Assembly (NCBI RefSeq): GCF_900103915.1
Contig: NZ_FNIG01000002.1
Coordinates: 266,608-330,607 of the forward strand
Direction: 5' to 3'
Length of the DNA stretch: 64,000 bases
Origin: Tenuibacillus multivorans
GTDB lineage: Bacteria; Bacillota; Bacilli; Bacillales; Alkalibacillaceae
Position numbers and translations under genes: made by a program. Of this stretch, positions 51,663 to 59,598 are shown piece after piece; positions within the stretch are counted from its first letter, which is position 1, and each line of letters starts with the position of its first letter. The notes beneath the pieces were generated by a model. It was not told the DNA's origin and made no database searches. It worked only from the letters and a program-made list of their open reading frames with translations.

Positions 51663-52331
51663 AAGATAAAAACCGATCGACACCACCGCGATATCCGCAC
51701 AAATATGTAGAATCCAAGAATTTAAAAAGTTATTCGTTTTGGTATTGAGCCAGCAGAAAACGATCCCGACTGTAAACAACCCGATTAATGCCAGACCTAT
51801 TAACCAAATATCGAACCACGTCGCAAAAATCGCAACATGATAAACCGCAAATAGTCCAGATGAAAAAATATACCCTAGCAACTTATAATCGGATTGATAA
51901 AACTTAAGGAAAATAAAACCGCGGAAGTAAAACTCCTCAAGCAACGAATTTCCAAACGTGATATACAAGGCGATAAAAATATAAGTCTCAAACGTGATAT
52001 TTAACCGTTCTCGTAAATCTAGAATAATGGTTTCAGCTTGGATGAAATCCTGCAATATCACATAAGCCAATATAATAATCACCATAGAGACAATTCCAAG
52101 ACTAAAACCATACGCCAATCGTCGTTTATCGATATGATTTAATCGTAATGAATGCCATATTGGTTCCTTTAACACAATCTTTATGTACCATAACGGAATT
52201 AATAAAAATAATACAATTTTACTTCCTGTTTTAACGATGTACGAAGCCAGTAAGACTTGTTCAATAACATACAGCATCAAGCAACTAACCACCGTTAAAA
52301 CGATTATATTCGTTATATGTTTTCGATTCAT
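51648..52331 (-). CDS. CPBP family intramembrane metalloprotease
   Basis: The 227-aa membrane protein has about seven helices and the CPBP (CAAX protease and bacteriocin-processing) motifs: the EExxxR glutamates in LLEEFYFRGFIFL and the later FxxxH in FAVYHVAIFATW. Such proteases cut within the membrane or protect against bacteriocins. The substrate is unknown. GGAGGGGAAACG precedes the start. Confidence 0.88.
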   Translation of the reverse strand: MNRKHITNIIVLTVVSCLMLYVIEQVLLASYIVKTGSKIVLFLLIPLWYIKIVLKEPIWHSLRLNHIDKRRLAYGFSLGIVSMVIIILAYVILQDFIQAETIILDLRERLNITFETYIFIALYITFGNSLLEEFYFRGFIFLKFYQSDYKLLGYIFSSGLFAVYHVAIFATWFDIWLIGLALIGLFTVGIVFCWLNTKTNNFLNSWILHICADIAVVSIGFYLFWTL

Positions 52332-52457
52332 CGTTTCCCCTCCATTAAGAATAATATCATATAGATATAACTAGTAGGAAGATGCATAAGAATTCGTATT
52401 TAGAAAAAAATATCCTCAGACCATAACAACAGACTTCCCTCAATAGGAGGTGACAAT

Positions 52458-52673
52458 ATGGATAAGAAAAAGAAAAATACGAAAGAAGATCTCAATGTAA
52501 AATTAGGTGGTATGGGGCTTTATGGATCCACATCTAATGAGGAAATTGCGGGTTATAAGGCTTCAGGTGATATAGAGAATGCAGGACAATTGGACAAAGG
52601 ATTTGAAAAACCCGACGAATCCGATAGACAACCAGATGCCTCCCTTAAAGAAGGCGAACAAGAGGACTATTAA
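52458..52673 (+). CDS. 71-aa hydrophilic protein of unknown function
   Basis: The product is polar and probably unfolded: DKKKKNTKEDLNVKLGGMGL, then a run rich in Asp, Glu, Lys and Gly. It has no Cys and no hydrophobic segment. ATAGGAGGTGACAAT gives a strong ribosome site, and a terminator follows. It resembles the small hydrophilic proteins of spore-formers, but I cannot name a family. Confidence 0.65.
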   Translation: MDKKKKNTKEDLNVKLGGMGLYGSTSNEEIAGYKASGDIENAGQLDKGFEKPDESDRQPDASLKEGEQEDY

Positions 52674-52678
52674 ATAAA

Positions 52679-52726
52679 ACAAACACGCATCTGAATGAAT
52701 AGACTTCATCAGATGCGTGTTTTTAT
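52679..52726. terminator. Bidirectional terminator between the hydrophilic-protein gene and the FMN reductase gene
   Basis: AAACACGCATCTGA pairs with TCAGATGCGTGTTT over a 15-base loop, with A and T runs on either side. Confidence 0.85.
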
Positions 52727-52730
52727 AGCG

Positions 52731-53273
52731 TTAAGCAGTTTTCACAAAATCAATAAAGGCTTCCACTTTACGATCTAAGAAATTAAGCGTGTCTTCATCA
52801 ATCAATTGACCCTCATCGAATTTCTCATTTGCAAAACTGATTAAAATTTCGTTACTACCTGGAGCAAGAACTTTGGACTGAATCCCAGGAGCTGAAAGAA
52901 TTTGACGTAAATGCGTTTGAGCGCGTAACGTTCCTGCTACACCAGGAGTAACACCAAGAACCATAACGGGTTTCCCAATGAACACCTTGTCCACACGTGA
53001 AGCCCAGTCCAAAGCGTTTTTTAATACACCAGGAACAGACCAATTATATTCAGGTGTCACCATAACGATTCCATCAGCCTGTGCAATCTCTGCCTTAAAA
53101 TCTTTTACAACCTGTGGCGGGTCATGCTCTTCATCTTGATTAAATAATGGTAAAGAACCGATATCAGCAATTTTTAAATTTATCTTTTCCTTAAATCGCT
53201 CTTCCATTGTATTAGCCAGTTGCTTATTAAATGACTCTTTCCTTAAACTTCCTACGATCATTACAATATTCAT
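52731..53273 (-). CDS. NADPH-dependent FMN reductase family protein
   Basis: The 180-aa flavodoxin-like enzyme has the FMN loop GSLRKESFNKQLA and the PEYNWSVPGVLKNALDW signature. Relatives such as azoreductase and chromate reductase transfer electrons from NAD(P)H to quinones, azo dyes or metals. The physiological substrate is unknown. AGAGGAGG lies before the ATG. It is a single gene. Confidence 0.9.
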   Translation of the reverse strand: MNIVMIVGSLRKESFNKQLANTMEERFKEKINLKIADIGSLPLFNQDEEHDPPQVVKDFKAEIAQADGIVMVTPEYNWSVPGVLKNALDWASRVDKVFIGKPVMVLGVTPGVAGTLRAQTHLRQILSAPGIQSKVLAPGSNEILISFANEKFDEGQLIDEDTLNFLDRKVEAFIDFVKTA

Positions 53274-53328
53274 GAATGATAACCTCCTCTAGTATTGCTG
53301 ACAATAATTATTTGCTGAATACTATGTA

Positions 53329-53805
53329 TTATAACATTAGATTCATAATAAACTGTTCACCAATCGGTCCAACTTTTCTTCTACCTGTATCCTGAAATCC
53401 AACCTTTAAGTAAAGTTGCTGAGCAGAAATGTTTTTATGATTAACAGCTAATACAATTTCATCACAATCAGGAAATTCTGAAACAACAAACTCTTTTAAT
53501 AAAAACATTGCCTTTTTAGCATAACCCTTTCCTTGTTCGGCATGATTTATTGATAATGAAGTTAGCAACATAGCACTGGGATTATCCGAATAATCTTTCA
53601 CCCTGGCAGTGGCGTGTAATAAAAAGAAGCCTACTGGTTTTGTTTTATTAAGAATAACGATCCGATGCTGACCATCTTCGACTTCTTTATATTGATCCGG
53701 TAATGCCGTGAATTGTTTTTGATCTTCAGGCAATTTGAAGGAAGTTAGTGCATCTAAATGTTTATTTGAAAAATGTTCTAATGTTATGTACTCTGTTTTT
53801 TCCAT
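53329..53805 (-). CDS. GNAT family N-acetyltransferase
   Basis: The protein of about 158 residues has the GNAT core: SLSINHAEQGKGYAKKAMFL (acetyl-CoA loop) and AVNHKNISAQQLYLKVGFQD at the end. The substrate is unknown. I chose the second ATG at 53805, eight bases after AAGGGGG, over the first at 53811. Confidence 0.85.
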   Translation of the reverse strand: MEKTEYITLEHFSNKHLDALTSFKLPEDQKQFTALPDQYKEVEDGQHRIVILNKTKPVGFFLLHATARVKDYSDNPSAMLLTSLSINHAEQGKGYAKKAMFLLKEFVVSEFPDCDEIVLAVNHKNISAQQLYLKVGFQDTGRRKVGPIGEQFIMNLML

Positions 53806-53958
53806 TTTCATTTCCCCCTTGATAGTTATATTTTAGCAAGGGAATGTGTGTTCGTAAATGGTTTTAAAAAAAGAGCTGAAAAATCAGCTCGAAAATTCTA
53901 TCACATGAATTTTTTAATTATCTCTTTTTCTAAGCAATCAGTTCAAGATGCTAAGTAA

Positions 53959-54725
53959 CTAGTCCCCCTGATCAATAAAATACGTATCATATGGTTCATT
54001 TAAGATGTAGCCTAGTTTTTCTGCTAATTTTACCGATTCCATATTTGCGCCATCCCAACTTGGATACAACCCTCTATTAAAACACTCTAAAATTAATGCA
54101 GATGCCGCAACTGTTGCTAAACCTTTTCTCCTATGATCATGATGTGTAGCGACTTCAAACTCAATTCCATCATCGTAAATACTATATGATGTTGCACCAC
54201 ATACAACCTCCCCGTGATGGAGGACGGCAAATCCGATTCCTCTATCAATAAAGTCATTAACAGAATTAAATTGACTTATAAAATCTTCAGAAAGCTCATG
54301 CAGTGAAGGATCTTTTGCGATATTCAGATCAATCCGTTTTAGTTCATATTCTTCCGGTAGTTGGTTTAAATTGTTTTTGATACGAATTCGATCTAAATGG
54401 TTGGGGTTTTTATAGAATTCAAACCGTTGAAACTTCTCAAATGACCCTTTATGCACCGTTTCAACCTTCCTTTTCCATTCTTCAGTTTTAACAATAGCAA
54501 GTGTAAATTCTGGTAGATTATAAAGTAGTTGGTCAGCTTCCTCCGCGTTCGGATTCCCCGCATAGAATACAAAAATCCCCACTGTTATTTGAGCAACTGT
54601 AGGAGATCATCTACCCAGGCGTTTCCCATATGTCCTTGTAAACATGATGAAACGACAGTACTCTCAAAATCTTTAAACATTGGCTTTAATTTTTCTCTTA
54701 AACTAACATCCGCTTTATATATCAC
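53959..54725 (-). pseudogene. GNAT acetyltransferase gene, frameshifted
   Basis: The start GTG at 54725 follows GGAGGAACAAATAACT and encodes VIYKADVSLREKLKPMFKDF and CLQGHMGNAWVDDL, which runs into a stop. The other frame takes up TVAQITVGIFVFYAGNPNAE and continues to the end with the GNAT core ATHHDHRRKGLATVAASALI and KLAEKLGY. One extra C in the CC of GATCTCCTAC (near 54603) would join the two into about 255 residues, the usual length of the PF12746 family. It is the third gene in this zone with such a one-base loss. Confidence 0.75.
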
Positions 54726-54791
54726 AGTTATTTGTTCCTCCTATTATTAGCAAGAACAAAAAAGTTAGGTTATGCCACAATCACCCTTTAA

Positions 54792-54834
54792 TTCCCAATA
54801 AAAAGGACTATCGTTTACTACGAGAGCCCTTGAT
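54792..54834 (-). terminator. Terminator downstream of the 25-codon frame
   Basis: On the minus strand AAGGGCTCTCG pairs with CGATAGTCCTT with one mismatch and is followed by TTTATT. Confidence 0.6.
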
Positions 54835-54912
54835 TTAAGTATATATTTTTGGAAGGTAAAATATTGGGTAACGTAGCTCCTTTGTTCTTGAATAAAGTTT
54901 TTGTATAACCAC
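54835..54912 (-). CDS. Possible 25-aa peptide
   Basis: The frame starts with GTG at 54912 after AGAAGGAGGGTGATATT, an unusually strong ribosome site, and encodes VIQKLYSRTKELRYPIFYLP plus KIYT. A terminator follows within a few bases. There is no family match. The signals are better than the peptide itself. Confidence 0.4.
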   Translation of the reverse strand: MVIQKLYSRTKELRYPIFYLPKIYT

Positions 54913-55012
54913 AATATCACCCTCCTTCTAATTGATTTCCTAACATTTTAAATATAACAAAAAGTTACCAATATGCAAATTATTTTCTTAATAATTTATC
55001 GAAAATACTCAT

Positions 55013-55450
55013 TCAACTATTACCTGAGATTGTTCCAAAGTGGCTCTCTTCACCATTATGGAAAATCCTAATGGTTTCATAACTATTATCCACGTTCACT
55101 TTATAAAAGCGTTCATGTTTTAATGACTGATCCGAATAGTCTATTGCTTCATCACTTTCATATATTAATCTTAATGTTTCACCATCTGCTTCCACATCAA
55201 AATCAGTAAAGTAATTAACTTTTTCATCCTGGACAACATTAGAACCATTTAAATAAACATGAATAGCTTTATTATGGTTATCGAAATAAAGATGAACACC
55301 ATTATCATTTTTAACGCCATGAAAAAACGACTGAACATCCTTGTTAAGCTGATCCTCACTCTCTTCTGAGAAAGATAAAGATGAGTCTGAATCACAACCA
55401 GTTAATAGAACAATACCTAACAGTATAATCGACAAAAGGTTCCTCAACAT
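55013..55450 (-). CDS. Lipoprotein of unknown function
   Basis: The 145-aa protein has a lipoprotein signal peptide (LLSIILLGIVLLTGCDSDSS, lipid Cys near residue 19) and an acidic outside domain with HVYLNGSNVV. No family is recognised. The ATG at 55450 follows AAAAGGGGAGATT. The longer frame to 55534 overlaps the next gene. Confidence 0.65.
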   Translation of the reverse strand: MLRNLLSIILLGIVLLTGCDSDSSLSFSEESEDQLNKDVQSFFHGVKNDNGVHLYFDNHNKAIHVYLNGSNVVQDEKVNYFTDFDVEADGETLRLIYESDEAIDYSDQSLKHERFYKVNVDNSYETIRIFHNGEESHFGTISGNS

Positions 55451-55467
55451 AATCTCCCCTTTTTTAG

Positions 55468-55851
55468 CTAATATCGTAATATCACTCCCGCAAAGTTCCC
55501 ACTCAATACAGGTTTCTCCTTCTGATTTGTGCATAAGAAAGATGCCTCTATTAACATCCTCTTATGATCTTGCTCTTCAAACTTTTCAATTGTTACTTCA
55601 CAAACTATTGTATCTCCCGTAAATACTGGTCTTATAAACTCAAAATTCATAGTACGGGCGAGTACATTGTTATCCCCACCTATTTTTGTTGGTAGAGTTG
55701 CCGTTAATAACCCTTGAATGACGAGTCTACCCTTTTCATCTGGGGTTCTGTGATGAGTCCCTTCATCACCTGAAACCGTTGTAAATAATTCAACATCCTT
55801 TACAGTAAAAGTCCGTTCAAACTTAATTTTGTCTCCAACTTTTAATGGCAT
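55468..55851 (-). CDS. MaoC-like hotdog-fold protein
   Basis: The 127-aa protein has a single hotdog domain of the MaoC dehydratase type (VGDKIKFERTFTVKDVELFT and then SGDEGTHH, VIQGLLTATLPTKIGG). The usual D-x-H motif that hydrates enoyl-CoA appears only in altered form (SGDEGTHH), so activity is uncertain. It lies 13 bases downstream of a four-helix membrane protein. TAGGAGGAAGATTTAA precedes the ATG. Confidence 0.75.
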   Translation of the reverse strand: MPLKVGDKIKFERTFTVKDVELFTTVSGDEGTHHRTPDEKGRLVIQGLLTATLPTKIGGDNNVLARTMNFEFIRPVFTGDTIVCEVTIEKFEEQDHKRMLIEASFLCTNQKEKPVLSGNFAGVILRY

Positions 55852-55864
55852 TTAAATCTTCCTC

Positions 55865-56257
55865 CTAGTACATTTTATAATGAACCGGAATTTTATTATT
55901 GCTAGTTTTCATTTTTAACCTTAAAACCTCATCAACTAACCAAAAGATAATAGAAGAAATCACAGCTGCATAAAGATAAATTTCCACCTCAAGAGCAGAA
56001 AACAAAATGAATCCGTACAAGCTCCCAAAACTTATATGTATAATAAAGGCCATAATACTTCTTACTTTACCGAAAAAAAGCCGTGTTACGAAATCAGACA
56101 GCAATGAGACAGGCACACCACACACGAATATAATGGGAGTTGCAAACACAAGAATAAAACCAGTCAATTCGACCCCAATAGGATTGGCAATACTTGATAA
56201 AACGATTGCTGTTAAAAGCGATGTGATCAGGAATCCATATATTTTTCTCCGAAACAT
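55865..56257 (-). CDS. Four-helix membrane protein of unknown function
   Basis: The 130-aa product has four hydrophobic segments (about 8-25, 30-52, 69-88 and 92-110). No family is recognised. It sits directly upstream of the MaoC-like gene and is probably cotranscribed with it. AAGGAGGGAAGGA precedes the ATG. Confidence 0.6.
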   Translation of the reverse strand: MFRRKIYGFLITSLLTAIVLSSIANPIGVELTGFILVFATPIIFVCGVPVSLLSDFVTRLFFGKVRSIMAFIIHISFGSLYGFILFSALEVEIYLYAAVISSIIFWLVDEVLRLKMKTSNNKIPVHYKMY

Positions 56258-56402
56258 TCCTTCCCTCCTTTGGCAAGGTCAAACCTATCAAGATGCATAA
56301 AAGAGAATCTTACCCTTTATACAATTACAAACTTATCATAATGTTTAAAATTGTTAAATAAAATTAAATTGAAACAGAATTCTTGTGAGATGTTGATAAC
56401 AA

Positions 56403-56633
56403 ATGAATGAGAAGGTTTATCTAAAGGTAAAAGGTATGCATTGCCACGATTGTTCTGCAAAAGTTGAAAGGTCAGTTTCAAAAATGAGTGGTGTAACGGA
56501 GGTAGACATTGATTACCAAACTGAATCTGGAACAGTGACATTTGATAACACTTTAATAGAGCTATCCCAAATCTTTAATAGAATCAGTAAAATGGGGTTT
56601 GAGGCAAGAGAAACAAAAAAACATTTAACATAA
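56403..56633 (+). CDS. Heavy-metal-associated domain protein (CopZ-like)
   Basis: The 76-aa protein is one HMA domain with the metal motif GMHCHDCSAKVERSV and a ferredoxin-like fold. The usual GMTCxxC becomes GMHCHDC, so the two Cys are spaced as CxxC and Cu(I) or Zn binding is expected. CopZ-like proteins hand copper to a P-type ATPase. No such ATPase is in the window. The ribosome site is weak (GAGATGTTGATAACAA). Confidence 0.8.
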   Translation: MNEKVYLKVKGMHCHDCSAKVERSVSKMSGVTEVDIDYQTESGTVTFDNTLIELSQIFNRISKMGFEARETKKHLT

Positions 56634-56781
56634 AAGACTTTTATTCGGTTAATCGTGATGAGGTTGGGGGATGGAGCATAGGCTAATTCACAAAGGGAAG
56701 GCTTAAATGATGAGAACCAGACATCCCCGCTTCTTCTGATGACTAACAAATAAAAATTCTAAGACTTCCCTTACTGAATCC

Positions 56782-57717
56782 TTACAATCTATTCATTGAC
56801 TCTAGTGTTCGCATAATACCTTGTCTGTATGAAGTCTTAGGTAATGGTCCAATATGTTTTTCATATTTTTCACCTGATAAGATCACCGGCTGTTCATTTA
56901 AATACATCATTTCCACAAATTCCTTCATCATCTTATCAAAAATTCCTAAAAAACGGATCATACCTCTTTTAACCGTCATGACTCGTTTGTTATAGCCAGC
57001 TTCATCTTTTAATATTTCCAAAATTTCGTGTCCCGTAATGACATCATATCCAGGAATGTTCCAATTTTGACCGTAAGCATTTTCCCTGTTTGCTAGCTCA
57101 GCAATCGCCTTTGCTCCATCTGGTATAAAGATAAATTCTCTCTTTAATTGTTTTCGACCTATGTAGATACCAGATTTATTATTTGCAGCTGCTTGCAAGG
57201 TTTGACCAAGCACTGTGTCTTCTGCATTTGGACCGTAAAAGTCTGGAAAATGAACAATTAACCAAGGGGTATTAGAAGATTTTACGATATTTTCAAGTTT
57301 AAGACGGATCACACCTTTTTTGGTATTTGGTTTTTTAGGTGAATCTTCACTAACCTTTTCTCCTTGACTCTTTCCATAAGCATAAATGTTATCAACAATT
57401 GCTAACTTGCACCCAACTTGCTCTGATGCTTTGACTATATTAGTCATGAGCGTTTCTTGTTTTTCTGCCCATTCATAATAGGGGATATTCACAGAATGGA
57501 AAATGACATCTACACCCTCCGCAGCTTGAATCAAATCTTCATATTGAAAAACATCACCAGGAACAATCGAAACCTCACTTCTCTCTCCAAATAATTTTTT
57601 TAATTTTTCTTCAGTTCTTGCAAAGGCTACCACTTTTACGCCCCTACTCTGTAATTCATTGACAATGGCTGAACCCATTCCTCCTGATGCCCCTAACACT
57701 AATGCTTTTTTCATCAA
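56782..57717 (-). CDS. NAD(P)-dependent oxidoreductase, NmrA/extended SDR type
   Basis: The 311-aa protein opens with the Rossmann motif LVLGASGGMGSAIVNEL and has FHSVNIPYYEWAEKQ and HFPDFYGPNAEDTVL. The catalytic Tyr-Lys pair of classical SDRs is not clear, as in NmrA-like sensors and atypical SDRs. Function is unknown. It follows a TetR gene, and both have matching operator sequences upstream, so it is very likely its target. AAGGGAGGAATGTTTG precedes the start. Confidence 0.8.
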   Translation of the reverse strand: MMKKALVLGASGGMGSAIVNELQSRGVKVVAFARTEEKLKKLFGERSEVSIVPGDVFQYEDLIQAAEGVDVIFHSVNIPYYEWAEKQETLMTNIVKASEQVGCKLAIVDNIYAYGKSQGEKVSEDSPKKPNTKKGVIRLKLENIVKSSNTPWLIVHFPDFYGPNAEDTVLGQTLQAAANNKSGIYIGRKQLKREFIFIPDGAKAIAELANRENAYGQNWNIPGYDVITGHEILEILKDEAGYNKRVMTVKRGMIRFLGIFDKMMKEFVEMMYLNEQPVILSGEKYEKHIGPLPKTSYRQGIMRTLESMNRL

Positions 57718-57737
57718 ACATTCCTCCCTTTTACTTT

Positions 57738-57760
57738 TTTACTAACCAATGGTCAATTAA
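57738..57760. promoter_or_regulatory. Second copy of the TetR operator, upstream of the oxidoreductase gene
   Basis: The 23-base stretch ending TGGTCAATTAA matches the operator at 58364-58386 in 18 of 23 positions. It lies about 21 bases upstream of the oxidoreductase start. Confidence 0.5.
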
Positions 57761-57770
57761 ATTCAAAAAA

Positions 57771-58346
57771 TTATATTTCTATCGTTGTTAAAATAAATTC
57801 AGCGTGTGAAGTGGCTATTCCTTTAATGTTTTCAAACGTCTCTTCACATTTAATATAATGCGTTACAAATCCATGAAGAGATAAGAAAATCGACCACATT
57901 TTTTGCGGCGTCAATACTTGTGGACCACATAGTTGATACACGGCTTTAGCAAACTTTTCATAACTTTCATTCGGTCCTCGATTCATTAACGTATTGATGT
58001 TTTCGTCTTTAATCAAAAACATAATCTCATAGTGTTTAGAATGGGTAACGCCAAACTTAATATAAGCCATAAATATTTCTATCAGCTTTTCTTTATCACT
58101 AATCCCCATATTCATTACTTTTTCCAGTTCTTGATCTAACAATGAAAAATCTTCTGCGACTATGGAGTACAAGAGACTAGCTTTATTTTGAAAGTGATAA
58201 TAAATAGCTCCATGACTCACGTTTAATGTAGCTGCAATTTGACGCATCGAAACACCACGATATCCTTTTTCCACAAATAAGTCCCTTGCTACATTTAAAA
58301 TCGTGTTTCGTTCTAACTGTTGATCGACAGGTTTTCTAGGTGAAAT
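57771..58346 (-). CDS. TetR family regulator of the adjacent oxidoreductase
   Basis: The regulator has an N-terminal HTH (GVSMRQIAATLNVSHGAIYY and HFQNKASLLYS) and a helical ligand domain. The start is uncertain. The frame can begin at the TTG at 58382, but this lies inside a palindromic operator. CAGGAGGCG is followed at normal spacing by ATC ATT, so initiation at ATT (58346) is possible, giving about 191 residues. AT-type starts are rare (infC is the known case). The gene lies 54 bases upstream of the oxidoreductase on the same strand. Confidence 0.8.
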   Translation of the reverse strand: MSPRKPVDQQLERNTILNVARDLFVEKGYRGVSMRQIAATLNVSHGAIYYHFQNKASLLYSIVAEDFSLLDQELEKVMNMGISDKEKLIEIFMAYIKFGVTHSKHYEIMFLIKDENINTLMNRGPNESYEKFAKAVYQLCGPQVLTPQKMWSIFLSLHGFVTHYIKCEETFENIKGIATSHAEFILTTIEI

Positions 58347-58363
58347 GATAAACGCCTCCTGAA

Positions 58364-58386
58364 TTAATTGACCACTGTTCAATTAA
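58364..58386. promoter_or_regulatory. TetR operator TTAATTGA-N7-TCAATTAA
   Basis: Perfect eight-base arms flank a seven-base centre at the 5' end of the TetR gene. A partial copy lies upstream of the next gene. This is the pattern of a TetR repressor that controls itself and its target. Confidence 0.6.
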
Positions 58387-58433
58387 ACTGTATAGAAAAA
58401 TGCTCCAATTGTCAACCTTACTTTTCGATTTAA

Positions 58434-58466
58434 AAACCCCCAAGCAATCAAATGCTTAGGGGCTAC
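58434..58466 (-). terminator. Terminator of the cydABS operon
   Basis: On the minus strand CCCCTAAGCA pairs with TGCTTGGGGG (one mismatch) over a six-base loop and is followed by TTTTTAA. Confidence 0.85.
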
Positions 58467-58471
58467 TTCAT

Positions 58472-58573
58472 TTATCGATTCACACGATCATCTTTTAACC
58501 CTGACCAAAACGCCGCAATAATCGACGCAATCACCACAATAAATGGAGCCCAAGTAATTAAGAAATCGTCCAT
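58472..58573 (-). CDS. cydS: Cytochrome bd oxidase small subunit CydS
   Basis: The 33-codon gene encodes a single membrane helix: MDDFLITWAPFIVVIASIIA, followed by AFWSGLKDDRVNR. The size and the pattern (polar start, WAPF--V, AFW-GLKD) match CydS, the third subunit of Bacillaceae cytochrome bd. It lies three bases after cydB. AAGAGGAGGTATTGATC is a strong ribosome site. It is followed by the operon terminator. Confidence 0.85.
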   Translation of the reverse strand: MDDFLITWAPFIVVIASIIAAFWSGLKDDRVNR

Positions 58574-58575
58574 GA

Positions 58576-59598
58576 TCAATACCTCCTCTTTTCGCCTCTA
58601 ACGTAACGTTTATTAAACAAGAATAATCGAGCTAGTAAAAAGAGTGATGGAATAAGCAAAGCAAAACCAGCAATAAACGCGATAATCAGCGCTGTTGCCA
58701 TTGCATCATTCGTAAAGCCATCGTAGATCGTTAAATACGGATACAATAGATACGGGTAATGCGAAGCCCCATAACCGAAAAATGCTAATGCAAATTGAAT
58801 AATCAAACTCCAAAAGGCGAGGCTATAATATTTTTTGACCCATAACAGCACGACCGTGACGATGAAGAACACAAATGATAGGGCGAACACCCACCAGATG
58901 TCCATAATATTTTGAAAGTGTTCGGCATTATGCTGCTGTAGCTGCATGATGATTAAACCGGCCGATAAAATCGTCGGTCCACTCCAGGCCAACGCATATT
59001 TTCGTAGTAGTCCACGTGCTTTATCGTCCTTGGCTACATCTGCATACGCGGTTAAAAACGTTGCAGAGATATAAAGCACACTGACCACACTTAACATAAC
59101 GATACTCCACGTCAACGGACTGAAGAACAATTCGCCATACATCAGCTTCGGCGCGTCATTAACCATTTCCACAAATCCACCTTCAGAGATGGTAAGCACG
59201 ATTGATAGTGAGGCTGGGATAAGTAATCCTGCCAGACCATATAAAAAGATATAAACTTTACTATCCTTCGCTCCATACGTTTGAAACGCGTAATAAGACC
59301 CGCGAATCGCCAGTAATATAATCGAAATACTCACCGGCACTAACAAAGCGGTCCCGTAGTAAAAAGCCGTACTCGGGAAGAACCCAACGATCCCGACGAA
59401 GAAAAAGACGAGAAACACGTTAGTAACCTCCCACACAGGTGATAAATAACGCTGAATAATATGGTGTAAAATATGCTTCGTATGCGCGAGCTCACTGTAA
59501 GCACTGAAGAATCCAGCACCAAAGTCAATCGAGGCAATGATAATGTAACCGAACAAAAACAGCCATAAAACCGAGATCCCGACAATGGCCAAATCCAT
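58576..59598 (-). CDS. cydB: Cytochrome bd ubiquinol/menaquinol oxidase subunit II
   Basis: CydB is the structural membrane subunit of cytochrome bd, which passes electrons from menaquinol to oxygen with high affinity. The 340-aa protein has eight or nine helices and the family start LWLFLFGYIIIASIDFGAG. The ATG at 59598 overlaps the cydA stop by one base (TGATG), so translation is coupled. Another ATG two codons earlier is too close to the AGGTGA site. Confidence 0.92.
   Translation of the reverse strand: MDLAIVGISVLWLFLFGYIIIASIDFGAGFFSAYSELAHTKHILHHIIQRYLSPVWEVTNVFLVFFFVGIVGFFPSTAFYYGTALLVPVSISIILLAIRGSYYAFQTYGAKDSKVYIFLYGLAGLLIPASLSIVLTISEGGFVEMVNDAPKLMYGELFFSPLTWSIVMLSVVSVLYISATFLTAYADVAKDDKARGLLRKYALAWSGPTILSAGLIIMQLQQHNAEHFQNIMDIWWVFALSFVFFIVTVVLLWVKKYYSLAFWSLIIQFALAFFGYGASHYPYLLYPYLTIYDGFTNDAMATALIIAFIAGFALLIPSLFLLARLFLFNKRYVRGEKRRY

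Noticed and set aside
51413-51748. Two frames (66 and 76 codons) with heptapeptide repeats on opposite strands
   Set aside because: Both arise from the AACTTGGACA array with a 21-base period. No start signals.
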